The notes below the pieces were generated by a model. That model saw nothing but the letters and a program-made list of their open reading frames with translations, was not told where the DNA came from and searched no databases. Source: Acidobacteriota bacterium (lineage in GTDB: Bacteria; Acidobacteriota; Terriglobia; Terriglobales; Acidobacteriaceae). From it: a DNA stretch of 61,005 bases. The stretch is from assembly GCA_021781795.1 (NCBI GenBank), contig JAJXWA010000013.1, positions 1 through 61,005 of the forward strand, read 5' to 3'. Shown here in pieces: positions 17,795-27,676 of the stretch (position 1 is the first letter of the stretch; each line of letters starts with the position of its first letter). The translations under genes were made by a program, and so were the position numbers.

Positions 17795-20008
17795 CTACTT
17801 CAGCCGCGCGCCCAAGGGGACGTCTTCGAGGAATCCCGCGAGGACGGGTGCGCCGTCGGGCGGGAGCGAAGCGGCGAGCAACATGCCGTTCGACTCGAGG
17901 CCGCGCATCTTGCGCGGGGCGAGGTTGGCGACGATGACGATCTTGCGGCCAATGAGTTTTTCAGGCTCGTAGTACTGCGCGATGCCAGCGAGGATCTGGC
18001 GCTTTTCATAGCCGAGGTCGACTTCGAGGCGGAGGAGCTTGTCGGCCTTGGGAATGCGCTCGGCGACGAGGACCTGCGCGACGCGGAGCTCGACCTTAGC
18101 GAAGTCGTCAATGGTAATCACCTGCGGTGAGGCGGTCTGCGCCTCTGGCGCGGGCGCGGGAGATGAAGGTGCGGCCTGAGGCGCTGTAGTGGCAGCTGCG
18201 GGTGCAGCGGCAGGCGTGGCCGAGGTTGCTGCGGGCACGGAGTATGCAGGTGCGGCTTCCGGTGCGGGTGTGGGCTTGGTCTCTTCCATCGGTTTCTTCT
18301 CTGCCTTCTTCTTTGGTTCCTGTATAGGGGCTGGAGCCGCTGCGAGCTGGGCCTGCGCTGCAAATGGGCCGCCGGCGGCTTCAATCACGGACTTGCTGTT
18401 CTCTTCTTCCATCGCCACCATGCGCTCGACGGCATCTTTCTCCGCGCGAGGAAAGAGCGGCGCGGGATCGGCAAAGCGGGTGCCGGGCTTGAGGCCTCCC
18501 CATGCGAGCTGGGTGAGGAAGGATGCTTTGGCGGCGTCGGCGATTTCGCCCTGGCCGAGCTGACGCCAGACTTTGGCTGCGGCGTCGGGCAGAACGGGAT
18601 AAACGAGCGCGGTGATGATGCGGATGGCTTCGGCGGCGGTGGCGAGGACGCGGGCCTGCAGTGCAACGTGGTCGGCATCGCTGCGGTCGGCGGGCTTCTT
18701 CCAGGGCGCGTTGGCGGTGAGGTAGCCGTCGGTTTCAGCGACGAGGGCCCAGAGCGTCTTCAGCGCATCGGAGAAGTTCAGGTCGTCGAATTGAGTAGCG
18801 AACTCGGAGAGGGTGCGCTGCGCGCTCTGGCGCAACGCGGTCTCTGCGGCGGACTCCCCGCCAGGCTCCTGCACAACGCCACCGAAGTATTTGTGCACCA
18901 TGTTGACGACGCGGCTGACAAGGTTGCCGTAGCCGTTGGCGAGGTCGCCGTTGTAACGCTGCACGAGGGCGTCGAAGCTAAAGTTGCCATCCTGGCCGAA
19001 GGGGATTTCGCGCAGGAGGAAGTAGCGCAGTGCGTCGGAGCCGAGGACAGCATGCACGGTCTCAGCGCGGACGATGTTGCCGCGCGACTTGGACATCTTG
19101 CCCTGGTCGAAGAGGAGCCAGCCGTTAGCGCGCACGGAGCGCGGTGGCTCGATGCCAGCGGCCATAAGGAACGCAGGCCAGTAGACGCAGTGGAAGCGGC
19201 TAATCTCTTTGCCGATGAGGTGAATGTCGGCGGGCCAGTACTTCTTGAACTTCTCGTCGTTTTCGGTGCCGTAACCGAGGGCCGTGATGTAGTTGGCGAG
19301 GGCGTCAAGCCAGACGTAGATGACGTGCTTCTCGTCGCCGGGAACGGGGATGCCCCACGAGAAGCTGGTGCGGCTGACGGAGAGGTCTTTGAGCCCGCCG
19401 CGGACAAACGAGATGACTTCGCGGCGCGTTGACTCGGGCTGCATGAAGGCGGGGTTGGCCTCGTAGAACTCGAGGAGACGGTGCTCGAAGGCGGAGAGCT
19501 TGAAGAAGTAGTTTTCTTCGCTGACGGTCTCGGTGATGCGTCCGCAGTCGGGGCAGGGCGTGCCGGGAGGGCCATCGACGTAGAGCTCGTCGAAGACGCA
19601 GTACTGGCCGGTGTAGGAGCCCTTGTAGATGTAGCCGCGATCGCGCAAAGTGGCGAAGAGGTGCTGGACGCTGCGCTTATGGCGGTCTTCAGTGGTGCGG
19701 ATGAAATCGTCGTAGGTGAGGCCGAGCTGGTCCCAGAGGGCGCGGAACTCGCCGGAGATGGCAGTGGCGAACTCGTGGGGCGTGCGGCCGGCAAGCTTGG
19801 CGGAGCGCTCGATTTTCTGGCCGTGCTCGTCGGTGCCGGTGAGGAACCAGGTGTCGATGCCGAGGGCGCGCTTGCGGCGGGCGATGGCGTCGCAGACGAT
19901 GGTCGAGTAGGCGTGGCCGAGGTGCGGCCGCGCGTTCACGTAGTAGATGGGCGTGGTGAGGTAGAAACGCTCAGTGCCCTGCGAATTCTTGTCTTGTGCC
20001 TGGGCCAT
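17795..20008 (-). CDS. metG: Methionyl-tRNA synthetase with C-terminal tRNA-binding domain
   Basis: Charges tRNA-Met. From ATG 20008 the product is 737 aa: class I core with HLGHAYS (HIGH) near residue 30, a zinc knuckle with CPDCG, the KMSKSRGN loop, a helical anticodon-binding domain, then a linker of some 80 residues made almost only of Ala, Pro, Lys, Glu, Ser and Thr, and finally a Trbp111/EMAP-II-like OB domain (KVELRVAQVL...ADKLLRLEVDLG). The linker is unusually long and low in complexity. ATG 20008 lacks an SD; a TTG at 20068 with AAGAGG upstream would add 20 residues and cannot be excluded. Confidence 0.95.
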   Translation of the reverse strand: MAQAQDKNSQGTERFYLTTPIYYVNARPHLGHAYSTIVCDAIARRKRALGIDTWFLTGTDEHGQKIERSAKLAGRTPHEFATAISGEFRALWDQLGLTYDDFIRTTEDRHKRSVQHLFATLRDRGYIYKGSYTGQYCVFDELYVDGPPGTPCPDCGRITETVSEENYFFKLSAFEHRLLEFYEANPAFMQPESTRREVISFVRGGLKDLSVSRTSFSWGIPVPGDEKHVIYVWLDALANYITALGYGTENDEKFKKYWPADIHLIGKEISRFHCVYWPAFLMAAGIEPPRSVRANGWLLFDQGKMSKSRGNIVRAETVHAVLGSDALRYFLLREIPFGQDGNFSFDALVQRYNGDLANGYGNLVSRVVNMVHKYFGGVVQEPGGESAAETALRQSAQRTLSEFATQFDDLNFSDALKTLWALVAETDGYLTANAPWKKPADRSDADHVALQARVLATAAEAIRIITALVYPVLPDAAAKVWRQLGQGEIADAAKASFLTQLAWGGLKPGTRFADPAPLFPRAEKDAVERMVAMEEENSKSVIEAAGGPFAAQAQLAAAPAPIQEPKKKAEKKPMEETKPTPAPEAAPAYSVPAATSATPAAAPAAATTAPQAAPSSPAPAPEAQTASPQVITIDDFAKVELRVAQVLVAERIPKADKLLRLEVDLGYEKRQILAGIAQYYEPEKLIGRKIVIVANLAPRKMRGLESNGMLLAASLPPDGAPVLAGFLEDVPLGARLK

Positions 20009-20082
20009 GAATGGGGGTCGTGCTGCCGATGGGAACCGTTCCGAAGGAAACGGAGAAACCTGCGGCAACGTACCTCTTCATC

Positions 20083-20604
20083 TTACGGCATCGAGTCTGT
20101 TTCGCCTTGCGCGGAGACGGGTTTCGTGCGCTGGAGGATGTAGTCCATGGCAAGGTGATGATCCACGCCGTGCTGCCGGACAAGTGTGGCAAGCTGGGCG
20201 TAATGCCGGATGGAGTGGGTGAGCAGATGGACGAGGACGGTGCGGCGCGATGTGCGCAGCGGGCCAGCCGAGCGGGTCTTGAATTCGAGCACTTCTTCCC
20301 AGAACGCCGCATCCCTGTCCAGGAGCGGACGCAGCAAGACCATGGCGCGGTCGTGCGTGGCGTAGATGGTGTCGGGAGAGTCGCAGGGGATGGACTCATA
20401 CGGAGTTTGAGGAAGGCCGTTCAACTGTTCGGCGTAGCGCAGTTCTGCGGCGACGATGTGCTGCAGCAGCCCGGCGACGGATGTAGTGCCGCGGATGTCG
20501 CAGGGGAAAGAAAGGACCTCAGGATGTGCTGTGATGACCTGCTTCCACCCGCGCGACATGTCTTCAACCCACTCCTGCAGTTCTGATCCGGTGATTGCAT
20601 TCAT
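20083..20604 (-). CDS. DinB family protein (putative metal-dependent, four-helix bundle)
   Basis: A 173-aa DinB/YfiT-like protein. The spaced histidines of the fold are visible: a His in the LLQHIVAAELRYAEQL helix and two later in THSIRHYAQLATLVRQHG, with a DRDAAFWEEVLEFK helix between. Bacillithiol/mycothiol transferases and many uncharacterised proteins share this fold; function is unknown here. ATG 20604 was chosen since GGAGG lies 8 nt upstream. Divergent from argS, upstream of metG on the same strand. Confidence 0.8.
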   Translation of the reverse strand: MNAITGSELQEWVEDMSRGWKQVITAHPEVLSFPCDIRGTTSVAGLLQHIVAAELRYAEQLNGLPQTPYESIPCDSPDTIYATHDRAMVLLRPLLDRDAAFWEEVLEFKTRSAGPLRTSRRTVLVHLLTHSIRHYAQLATLVRQHGVDHHLAMDYILQRTKPVSAQGETDSMP

Positions 20605-20741
20605 TCGGTTGGCCTCCGTTCTGGGCAGGGAAGTACGTCCAGCATACGGAGTTGCGCCACGGAGAGCCAATCGCGCGGGAACACCGAAGCGCGCTGCTAG
20701 AATAGGCCTTGTAAATCAAGGATTTCTGAGGCTTTGACACT

Positions 20742-22760
20742 GTGTATCGGGAACTGAAGAAGAGACTGGAAGCGCGCCTGCGTGAGGTGCTGAAGGACAG
20801 CTACGGGCTGGAGCTGGAGACGATTCCGGTGGAGATTCCGCCGGAGCTGGATTTCGGCGAACTGGCGACGCCGGTGGCGTTCGAGCTGGCGCGCAAGCTG
20901 CGCAAGGCGCCGAAGGTGATTGCGCAGGAGATTGTGGCGGCGCTGGGAATGGTGGAAGGATTTGCCGGATTTGAAGTGGCTGGAGCGGGCTACATCAACG
21001 CGCGGCTCGAGCGGGCGACGATGGTGCGCGGCGTAGCGTTGGATGAGGAGAAGCCTCTGGGGGATGTGCGCAACCACGCGCTGGTGGAGCACACGAGCAT
21101 CAATCCCAACAAGGCGGCACACATCGGGCATCTGCGGAATGCAATTCTGGGCGACACGTTTGTGCGTCTGCTGCGCGCGGCGGGGCACAAGGTCGATGTG
21201 CAGAACTACATCGACAATACAGGTGTGCAGGTAGCGGATGTGGTGGTGGGCTTTCTGCACGTGGAAGGCAAGTCGCTGGGCGAGGTGAGGGCGTTCGTGG
21301 AGGAACGTGCGCGCGCATTTGCAGCGAGCGGACGATTTGAAGACGCGATCGACTATGCATGCTGGGGCCTGTATGCGCGGACTTCGCAGTGGTACGAGCA
21401 GGGAAACGAGAACGAAAAGGCGGCGCGGAAGAAACTGCGCTACGACACACTCCATGCGATTGAGCACGGCGGCAACGAGACGGCCGAGGTGGCCGAGCTG
21501 ATTTCAACGGCGGTGCTGCGGCGGCATCTGGAGACAATGCAGCGGCTGGGGATTGAGTATGATTTTCTGCCGCGCGAGAGCGAGATTCTGCACCTGAAGT
21601 TCTGGGAGTCGGCGTTTGAACTGCTGAAGCAGACGGGCGTGCTGTACTTCGAGGCAGAAGGGAAGAACAAGGGCTGCTGGGTGATGACACGGCCCGGTGC
21701 GGAGACCAAGGACGGCGAGACGGATGAGGACGCGAAGGTGATCGTGCGCTCGAACGGCACGGTGACTTACGTGGGCAAGGACATTGCGTATCACCTGTGG
21801 AAGTTCGGGCTGCTGGGGCGCGACTTCGGGTACAAGCCGTTCTTCCAGTATCCGGGCCACACGTGCTGGATTTCATGCATCGATGGCGAGGCGGAGCATC
21901 CGCATTTTGGCGGGGCGAGTGCGATTTACAACGTGATTGACTCGCGGCAGAGCGATCCGCAGGCGAATGTGATTCAGGCCCTGCGCGGGATGGGCCATAC
22001 AGCGCAGGCGGACCGCTATACGCACTTCAGCTATGAGATGGTGGCGCTGACGCCGCGCTGCGCGGAGGAACTGGGCTACGAGGTGGCCGAGGAAGACAGG
22101 GGCAGACCGTATATCGAGGTAAGCGGGCGCAAGGGCTTTGGCGTGAAGGCCGATGACCTGATCGACAAGCTGATTGCGGCGACGCTGGAAGAAGTGAACA
22201 AGCGGCAGACGGGACGCGATGCAGCGGAGCGGCAGACGATTGCCCAGCAGATTGCGATTGGCGCGCTGCGCTACTTCATGCTGAAGGTAACGCGCAATTC
22301 GATCATCGCATTTGATTTCAAGGATGCGCTGAGCTTCGAGGGAGAGACGGGACCGTATAGCCAGTACGCCGTGGTGCGCGCGCGGAACATTTTTCGCAAG
22401 GCGGGAACGAGCGAGAAAGAGACACTGGAGGCGTTTCAAAAACTGGTGAGCGGGCAGAGCGCGAAGATTGAGGCACTGATGCGGGCACCGGAGGCGAAAG
22501 ATATCTGGGCGCTCTGGCTGCGCGCGGGACGCAGAACGCTGGTGCTGGAGCAGTGCCTGGCGACCTCAGAGCCCGCGCATCTGGCAAAACATGCCTTTCA
22601 ACTTGCGCAGGAGTTTAACAACTTCTACCACAAGCACCATATTCTGACCGAAGAAGACGCGGCGCGGAAGCTGTTGCTGCTGGCAACGGCGGCGGTGACG
22701 CTACGGGAGCTGGTGACGGTGCTGGCGTGGCTGGGCATTGAGAGTCCGGAGGCGATGTAG
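20742..22760 (+). CDS. argS: Arginyl-tRNA synthetase
   Basis: A 672-aa class I synthetase: N-terminal additional domain (MYRELKKRLEARL...), HIGH motif as NPNKAAHIGHLRNAI, and a C-terminal DALR-type anticodon-binding domain ending with FNNFYHKHHIL. The usual KMSKS loop appears as SGRKGFGVKADDL, a Gly-rich variant in which the canonical KMSK is not literally present; several ArgRS lineages are known to lack it. The central catalytic region is longer than in E. coli ArgRS (about 577 aa). GTG start 20742 is preceded by TGAGG at a rather long distance. An intrinsic terminator follows. Confidence 0.94.
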   Translation: MYRELKKRLEARLREVLKDSYGLELETIPVEIPPELDFGELATPVAFELARKLRKAPKVIAQEIVAALGMVEGFAGFEVAGAGYINARLERATMVRGVALDEEKPLGDVRNHALVEHTSINPNKAAHIGHLRNAILGDTFVRLLRAAGHKVDVQNYIDNTGVQVADVVVGFLHVEGKSLGEVRAFVEERARAFAASGRFEDAIDYACWGLYARTSQWYEQGNENEKAARKKLRYDTLHAIEHGGNETAEVAELISTAVLRRHLETMQRLGIEYDFLPRESEILHLKFWESAFELLKQTGVLYFEAEGKNKGCWVMTRPGAETKDGETDEDAKVIVRSNGTVTYVGKDIAYHLWKFGLLGRDFGYKPFFQYPGHTCWISCIDGEAEHPHFGGASAIYNVIDSRQSDPQANVIQALRGMGHTAQADRYTHFSYEMVALTPRCAEELGYEVAEEDRGRPYIEVSGRKGFGVKADDLIDKLIAATLEEVNKRQTGRDAAERQTIAQQIAIGALRYFMLKVTRNSIIAFDFKDALSFEGETGPYSQYAVVRARNIFRKAGTSEKETLEAFQKLVSGQSAKIEALMRAPEAKDIWALWLRAGRRTLVLEQCLATSEPAHLAKHAFQLAQEFNNFYHKHHILTEEDAARKLLLLATAAVTLRELVTVLAWLGIESPEAM

Positions 22761-22785
22761 CGGTTCCCCGCAGAGAAAAAGGAAA

Positions 22786-22816
22786 CGGCGCGCTGGCTTG
22801 GCGCGCCGCTTGTTTT
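22786..22816. terminator. Bidirectional intrinsic terminator between argS and pepA
   Basis: CGGCGCGC (22786-22793) and GCGCGCCG (22801-22808) form a perfect 8-bp GC stem with a 7-nt loop. It is followed on + by CTTGTTTT and preceded by an A-rich run (22774-22785) that supplies the T-run for the opposite strand. It sits between converging argS and pepA. Confidence 0.78.
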
Positions 22817-22830
22817 GATGCGAGCGCGTA

Positions 22831-24375
22831 TCAGCGGTGGGATTCGAAGCTGCGGACCCATTCAAGGACGGAGCGCACCGCGATGCCGCTGGGGCCTTTG
22901 GCGATGTAGGGCTTTGCTTCTTCCACCCACGCCATGCCTGCGATGTCGAGGTGCAGCCATGGGGTGTCTTCCGCGAAGACGCGCAGGAACTCGGCAGCGG
23001 TGATGGCGCCGCCCCAGCGCCCTCCGGTGTTCTTGATGTCGCCGATGTCGGACTTGATCATCTCGGCGTACTCATCGCCGACGGGCAGGCGCCAGAACTT
23101 TTCGCCGGAGACGGCGAGGCCGTCGTTGAACCGCTCGTAGGCTGCGTCGTCGTTGGAGAAGACGCCTGCATTGATCATGCCGAGGGCTACGACACAGGCG
23201 CCGGTGAGCGTGGCCGCGTCGATGATGTGAGTGGCGCCGAGCTGGCGGGCGTAGGTGATGCCGTCGGCGAGGACGAGGCGGCCTTCGGCGTCGGTGTTGA
23301 TAATCTCGATTGTCTTGCCGGGCTTGTCGGGAGTGAGCGGCATGGCGGTCTGGATGTCGCCGGGCTTCTGCGCTTTGCCGTCGGGCATGTTTTCAGCCGC
23401 GCAGACGATGCCGATGACGCGCACCCTGGGCTTGAGCAGCGCGATGGCTCGCATGGCTCCGATCATGGCCGCGCCACCGGCCATGTCGTACTTCATCTTC
23501 TCCATGTTGTCGGCGGGCTTGATGGAAATGCCGCCGGTGTCGAAGGTGATGCCTTTACCGACCAGGCCAAGCACGGGGCCGTCTGTGACGCCGGCGGGTT
23601 CATAGCGCAGGACAATCAGCGCGGGCGGCTCGGCTGAGCCCTGCGCCACGCTGAGAAAAGCGCCCATTTTCAGGTCGCGCAGCTTGTCGGTAGAAAAGAT
23701 CGCGCACTTGAGGCCGAGCTGCTCGGCCATCTGGCCGGCGCGCTGGCCGAGGACGGTCGGGGTGAGCTTGTTGCCAGGTTCATTGACGAGGGAGCGGGCA
23801 AAGTTCTGGCTTTCGCCGATGATCACACCCTCGTTGAACTGGTCGCGCACCGAATCCTGATCGACGGCGGAAGGAGCAGCGAGCTGGAAGGACTGGATGC
23901 TGCGATCCTGACGGTCGCTGCGGTAGGTGTCGGGATCGAGGTCACCGATGAAGGCTCCCTCCACAGCGGCGCGGGCGCAGGCGTTATACGGCTGAATCGT
24001 GAACTCCGGCAGCGCCATGGTGAGTTCGCGGATGCCGCGCGGCTTGGCGAAGCGCACGGCTGTTCCGGCAGCGTTGCGCACGCTATGAACGGTAGCCTTT
24101 GCTTTCGGTCCAAGGCCGACAAGGAGCAGGCGTTTCGCAAGGAGGCCGGCGGGCGAGTGAAGCAGAAGCGTCTCGTTGGCTGCGGCTTTGAATTCGCCGC
24201 TGGCGAGGACGGCGGAAGTGGCAGCGAACACGGCTTCGTCAGATGTCAGAAGCGTGGGCTCGGGCTTCGCATTCGGTCCCTTGTCGGTTTGCGCGTCGAC
24301 GGCCATGACGGCGATGAGTTCGGTCTTGATGTCGGAGAGGTTCGCGAAATTCAGTTCAGTGCGCATGGCTCCCAT
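22831..24375 (-). CDS. pepA: Leucyl aminopeptidase (M17)
   Basis: A 514-aa cytosol aminopeptidase of family M17, a two-zinc hexameric exopeptidase. The C-terminal catalytic domain shows LVGKGITFDTGGISIKP (metal Lys/Asp), KYDMAGGAAMIGA and the signature NTDAEGRLVLADG. The N-terminal half (about 1-170) is the variable domain. ATG 24375 is used; ATG three codons later is equally possible. The family is also known to bind DNA in some bacteria, which cannot be judged here. Confidence 0.95.
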   Translation of the reverse strand: MGAMRTELNFANLSDIKTELIAVMAVDAQTDKGPNAKPEPTLLTSDEAVFAATSAVLASGEFKAAANETLLLHSPAGLLAKRLLLVGLGPKAKATVHSVRNAAGTAVRFAKPRGIRELTMALPEFTIQPYNACARAAVEGAFIGDLDPDTYRSDRQDRSIQSFQLAAPSAVDQDSVRDQFNEGVIIGESQNFARSLVNEPGNKLTPTVLGQRAGQMAEQLGLKCAIFSTDKLRDLKMGAFLSVAQGSAEPPALIVLRYEPAGVTDGPVLGLVGKGITFDTGGISIKPADNMEKMKYDMAGGAAMIGAMRAIALLKPRVRVIGIVCAAENMPDGKAQKPGDIQTAMPLTPDKPGKTIEIINTDAEGRLVLADGITYARQLGATHIIDAATLTGACVVALGMINAGVFSNDDAAYERFNDGLAVSGEKFWRLPVGDEYAEMIKSDIGDIKNTGGRWGGAITAAEFLRVFAEDTPWLHLDIAGMAWVEEAKPYIAKGPSGIAVRSVLEWVRSFESHR

Positions 24376-24473
24376 TCTTGCTCACGGGCCTTCCTGTCGC
24401 AAACAAGGGACTGGCACAGGCGGGACACGGGAGTAACCTAATCCGCAGGGTGTGCAGGCTGGGCGGGATACCC

Positions 24474-25049
24474 TCAGCGGCCCATGCGGTGCTTGCTGGC
24501 GTTCACGGCGACGCGAGCTTCGCGGTCGGCCTCGCGGCGGCGCTCAGTTTCGCGCTTGTCCCAATCCTGCTTGCCTTTGGCCAGAGCCAGCTCGCACTTG
24601 ACCCGGCCCTTCCTGAAATAGAGGCGGGTGGGGATGAGCGTATGGCCCTTGATCTGCGTCTTGGACTGTAGCCACCGGACTTCCTCCTTATGCAGGAGCA
24701 ACTTGCGTGTCCGGGTTTCGTCGTGATTGGCCAGGTTGCCATGGGAGTAGGGGCCGATATGCAGATTGAGGAGAAATGCCTCACCGTCCTTGATAAGTCC
24801 ATAGGCGTCTTTGAGGTTGGCTTTGCCTTCACGGATGGACTTGACCTCAGTGCCGCGGAGGGCCACGCCAGCCTCGACCTTTTCGAGCAGGAAGTAGTTG
24901 TGGCTTGCGGCCCGGTTCTGCGCGGCGTCGCGGTCACCGGCGGCGACGGGATCGCGCGGGCGAGCCGGCTTTTGGGGGCTGGCCTTACCGGGTTGTGCGA
25001 TGATGTGACTGGTCTGGCGGGCCACCTGGCGATTTCCTCGAACTTTCAT
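24474..25049 (-). CDS. smpB: SsrA-binding protein (tmRNA trans-translation)
   Basis: A 191-aa SmpB. The core matches the family: RAASHNYFLLEKVEAGVALR, GTEVKSIREGKANLKDAY, LHIGPYSHGN, RTRKLLLHKEEV and the basic C-terminal tail KGKQDWDKRETERRREADRE. About 45 residues precede the core and are rich in Ala, Pro, Arg and Gln, longer than in most SmpB; the only ATG before the core is 25049. It delivers tmRNA to stalled ribosomes; the ssrA gene itself is not in this window. Confidence 0.93.
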   Translation of the reverse strand: MKVRGNRQVARQTSHIIAQPGKASPQKPARPRDPVAAGDRDAAQNRAASHNYFLLEKVEAGVALRGTEVKSIREGKANLKDAYGLIKDGEAFLLNLHIGPYSHGNLANHDETRTRKLLLHKEEVRWLQSKTQIKGHTLIPTRLYFRKGRVKCELALAKGKQDWDKRETERRREADREARVAVNASKHRMGR

Positions 25050-25222
25050 CGTAGCACTGGCTGCAATTGGCTCAAATTCACGGATGGAGCTTTGGTAAAA
25101 TGAAGCATCCACTGCCGGTTGCCAGATGCAGAACAGACCGGGGGAGTCTCTGGGCTTTCCGCAGCTCGGGCGTTTCCATGCCTGATGGGAAGTCGAAGCG
25201 AACCGGTCGAAATGGGAGTTCA

Positions 25223-27670
25223 ATGAAGCGCCGCGCTGCCACATGGACTTGCCTAAGTCCAACCGTCCGGGTAAGTATCCTCGTTCTCTTGTCGTTCCTG
25301 CCGTTTGCTAGTGTTCAGGCGCGTGCGCAGTCGGCGAGCACGCTCTTCAAGCAGGGCCAGGCAGCCGAGTCGCGCGAGGATTTCGATACGGCGTATCAGG
25401 ACTTCCAGAAAGCCTGGACGATGGTGCCGAAGGACATCCGATATCGAACGGCAATGGACCGGGTGAGGGTGTCGGCCTCCACTGCGCATGTGACCAAGGG
25501 GCGGAAGTTGCTGGCTGCCGGGGACGAGCAGGGTGCGCTGGTCGAGTTGCTGCGCGCAGCTGAGATCGATCCCGGTAATGAGGCGGCGCAGCAGGAGATT
25601 TCGCAGATTCGTGCGCGCCACACCGAGGCGCAGCCAGCGGCAAACGGAGACAGCACAGGGATTCCTGAGTCAGCGGAAAGCGTAGATTCGATGGCCGCGC
25701 CGACTGAGTTGAAGCCGCTGTCCAATGAACCTCTCTCGCTGCATATGGTGGAGGACTCGAAGACCGTCTACCAGGCGGTGGGCAAGGCAGCCGGCATCAA
25801 CGTACTCTTCGACCCTGATTACACGGGCAAGCGGATTCAGGTGGATCTCAACAACGTCTCGCTGATGGACGCGCTGCGGATTGTGGGCACGCTTTCCGGG
25901 ACGTTCTGGCGCGCCGTCACCTCCAACACGATCTTTGTGGCGCAGAACACGCGGGCGAAGCGGACGGAACTGGATGAGCAGGCGGTGCAGACTTTTTATC
26001 TGACCAATGCTTGGCAGCAGAACGATTTGAATGACGTGCAGACGGCTTTGCGCAATGTGCTGCCGAATGCGAAGGTGTATGGGGTAGCCAGCCAGAACGC
26101 GATTGTGATGCGCGCGACGCCGGACGAGCTGCTGCTGGCGGAGAAGCTCATTAGCGATCTCGACAAGGCGCGGCCGGAGGTCGTGGTCGATATTTCAGTG
26201 CTGGAAGTGGCGAAGAATTGGGAGCAGAATCTCGGCATCTCATGGCCGCAGAGCGCGGGCGTGACGCTGCAGCCGCCGACAACGACGACGAGCACGACGA
26301 CAAATCCCGTGACCGGAGCAACGACCTCAACTTCCCCGACTCTTTACAACCTGGCGCATCTGAACTCGAACGACTTCGCGGTGACGCTGGGAACCGCGAC
26401 GGCGAATATGCTGCTGACGGATTCGAACACGCGAATCCTGCAAAATCCGCGCATTCGCTGCACGGACGCGCAGAAGGCTACGATGAAGATCGGTTCGCGC
26501 ATCCCGATCGCAACCGGGTCGTTCAGCTCGGGAGTGGGCGTGGCGGCGGCAATTACGCCGATGGCCGAGACGCAGTTCCAGTACATCGATGTCGGCGTGA
26601 ACATCGAGATGACGCCCACGGTGCATTATGACCACGACGTGACGCTGAAGCTGAAGATCGAAGTGAGCTCGGAGAGCGGCAGCACGACGATTGAAGGCGT
26701 GACGGAGCCGATTATTGCCCAGAAGACGAGTGAGCAGACTATCCGCCTGCGCGAAGGTGAAGCAAGCATTCTTGGCGGCATCCTGAATGAGCAGGACCAG
26801 CAGAACTGGACGGGTATACCGGGATTGAGCTCGATTCCGATTCTCAAGTATCTGTTTGGCTCGATGGACCACATCAAGACCGACGACGAGATTGTCTTCC
26901 TGCTGGTTCCCCACATCGTTCGCTCGCCGTATCTGACACCAGTGAATTTGCGGTCGATTGATACGGGCGCGGGGCAGAATATCGAGCTGCGGCATGTGAG
27001 CCAGAGAAATTCCGGCACCACGACGGCAGCGCCGCAGACAAGCGGGGTCACCGGCGCGAGCGCCGTGATTGGTACGGTTCCGGGGCAGACGGCTCAGGCG
27101 GCAGGCAATGCTGCATTGGCGCAGTTGCGCGCGGCGGCAGAGCCTCAGCCAGCATCTACCGGAGCGCCGCCGGCTTCAGGTGCGCCGCCTGCGACCGCCG
27201 CGGCAACACAGGCTTCCTCTCCGCCAACAGCAAGCGGTCCTGCGTCGTCGCAGGCTGAGGTCTTGCGCTTCGCCTTTGCGCCTCCGCGTATGCCGGTCGC
27301 AGTGGGCACGACCTTTCAGATCCCGATCGTCATCAGCGGAGCGACAAACATCGCATCGACGCCGGTGCAGATTCAATACGATGCCGCCAAGCTGACCCTG
27401 GTGAATGTGGATAACGGCGATTTTCTGAGCCGGGATGGCCAGGCGGTTGCGCTTGTCCATCGCGACGACGGACCGGGGACACTGACGGTGAATGCGTCGC
27501 GCCCGCCGGGAGCCAAAGGTATCGACGGAGCGGGAGTGGTCTGCGTGCTGAGCTTCCAGGCGAAGACGCCGGGTGAGTCCGCGATCACGATCACCCGTCC
27601 CGGCGCAACGAACGGTGCAGGGCAGGTGGTGCAGGCGCAGGGTGGACAGGCCACGATTGTGGCGAAGTAG
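25223..27670 (+). CDS. Type II/IV secretion secretin with C-terminal cohesin-like domain
   Basis: An 815-aa outer-membrane secretin. ATG 25223 has GGGAG 6 nt upstream and gives a clean signal peptide (basic start, ILVLLSFLPFAS core, cleavage near ARAQ-S); upstream in-frame ATGs give no signal. Order: signal 1-33; TPR-like repeats about 40-140; N0/STN-type region from about 172 (VYQAVGKAAGINVLFDPDY); secretin core about 386-570 with TRILQNPRI, GSRIPI and EGEASILGGILNEQ; Ala/Pro/Thr-rich linker about 595-675; then a beta-rich cohesin-like domain 678-815 (VAVGTTFQIPIVISGATNI, VQIQYDAAKLTLVNV). Such secretin-cohesin fusions occur in Acidobacteria. Two pseudopilin genes follow directly. Confidence 0.9.
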   Translation: MKRRAATWTCLSPTVRVSILVLLSFLPFASVQARAQSASTLFKQGQAAESREDFDTAYQDFQKAWTMVPKDIRYRTAMDRVRVSASTAHVTKGRKLLAAGDEQGALVELLRAAEIDPGNEAAQQEISQIRARHTEAQPAANGDSTGIPESAESVDSMAAPTELKPLSNEPLSLHMVEDSKTVYQAVGKAAGINVLFDPDYTGKRIQVDLNNVSLMDALRIVGTLSGTFWRAVTSNTIFVAQNTRAKRTELDEQAVQTFYLTNAWQQNDLNDVQTALRNVLPNAKVYGVASQNAIVMRATPDELLLAEKLISDLDKARPEVVVDISVLEVAKNWEQNLGISWPQSAGVTLQPPTTTTSTTTNPVTGATTSTSPTLYNLAHLNSNDFAVTLGTATANMLLTDSNTRILQNPRIRCTDAQKATMKIGSRIPIATGSFSSGVGVAAAITPMAETQFQYIDVGVNIEMTPTVHYDHDVTLKLKIEVSSESGSTTIEGVTEPIIAQKTSEQTIRLREGEASILGGILNEQDQQNWTGIPGLSSIPILKYLFGSMDHIKTDDEIVFLLVPHIVRSPYLTPVNLRSIDTGAGQNIELRHVSQRNSGTTTAAPQTSGVTGASAVIGTVPGQTAQAAGNAALAQLRAAAEPQPASTGAPPASGAPPATAAATQASSPPTASGPASSQAEVLRFAFAPPRMPVAVGTTFQIPIVISGATNIASTPVQIQYDAAKLTLVNVDNGDFLSRDGQAVALVHRDDGPGTLTVNASRPPGAKGIDGAGVVCVLSFQAKTPGESAITITRPGATNGAGQVVQAQGGQATIVAK

Positions 27671-27676
27671 GACGGC

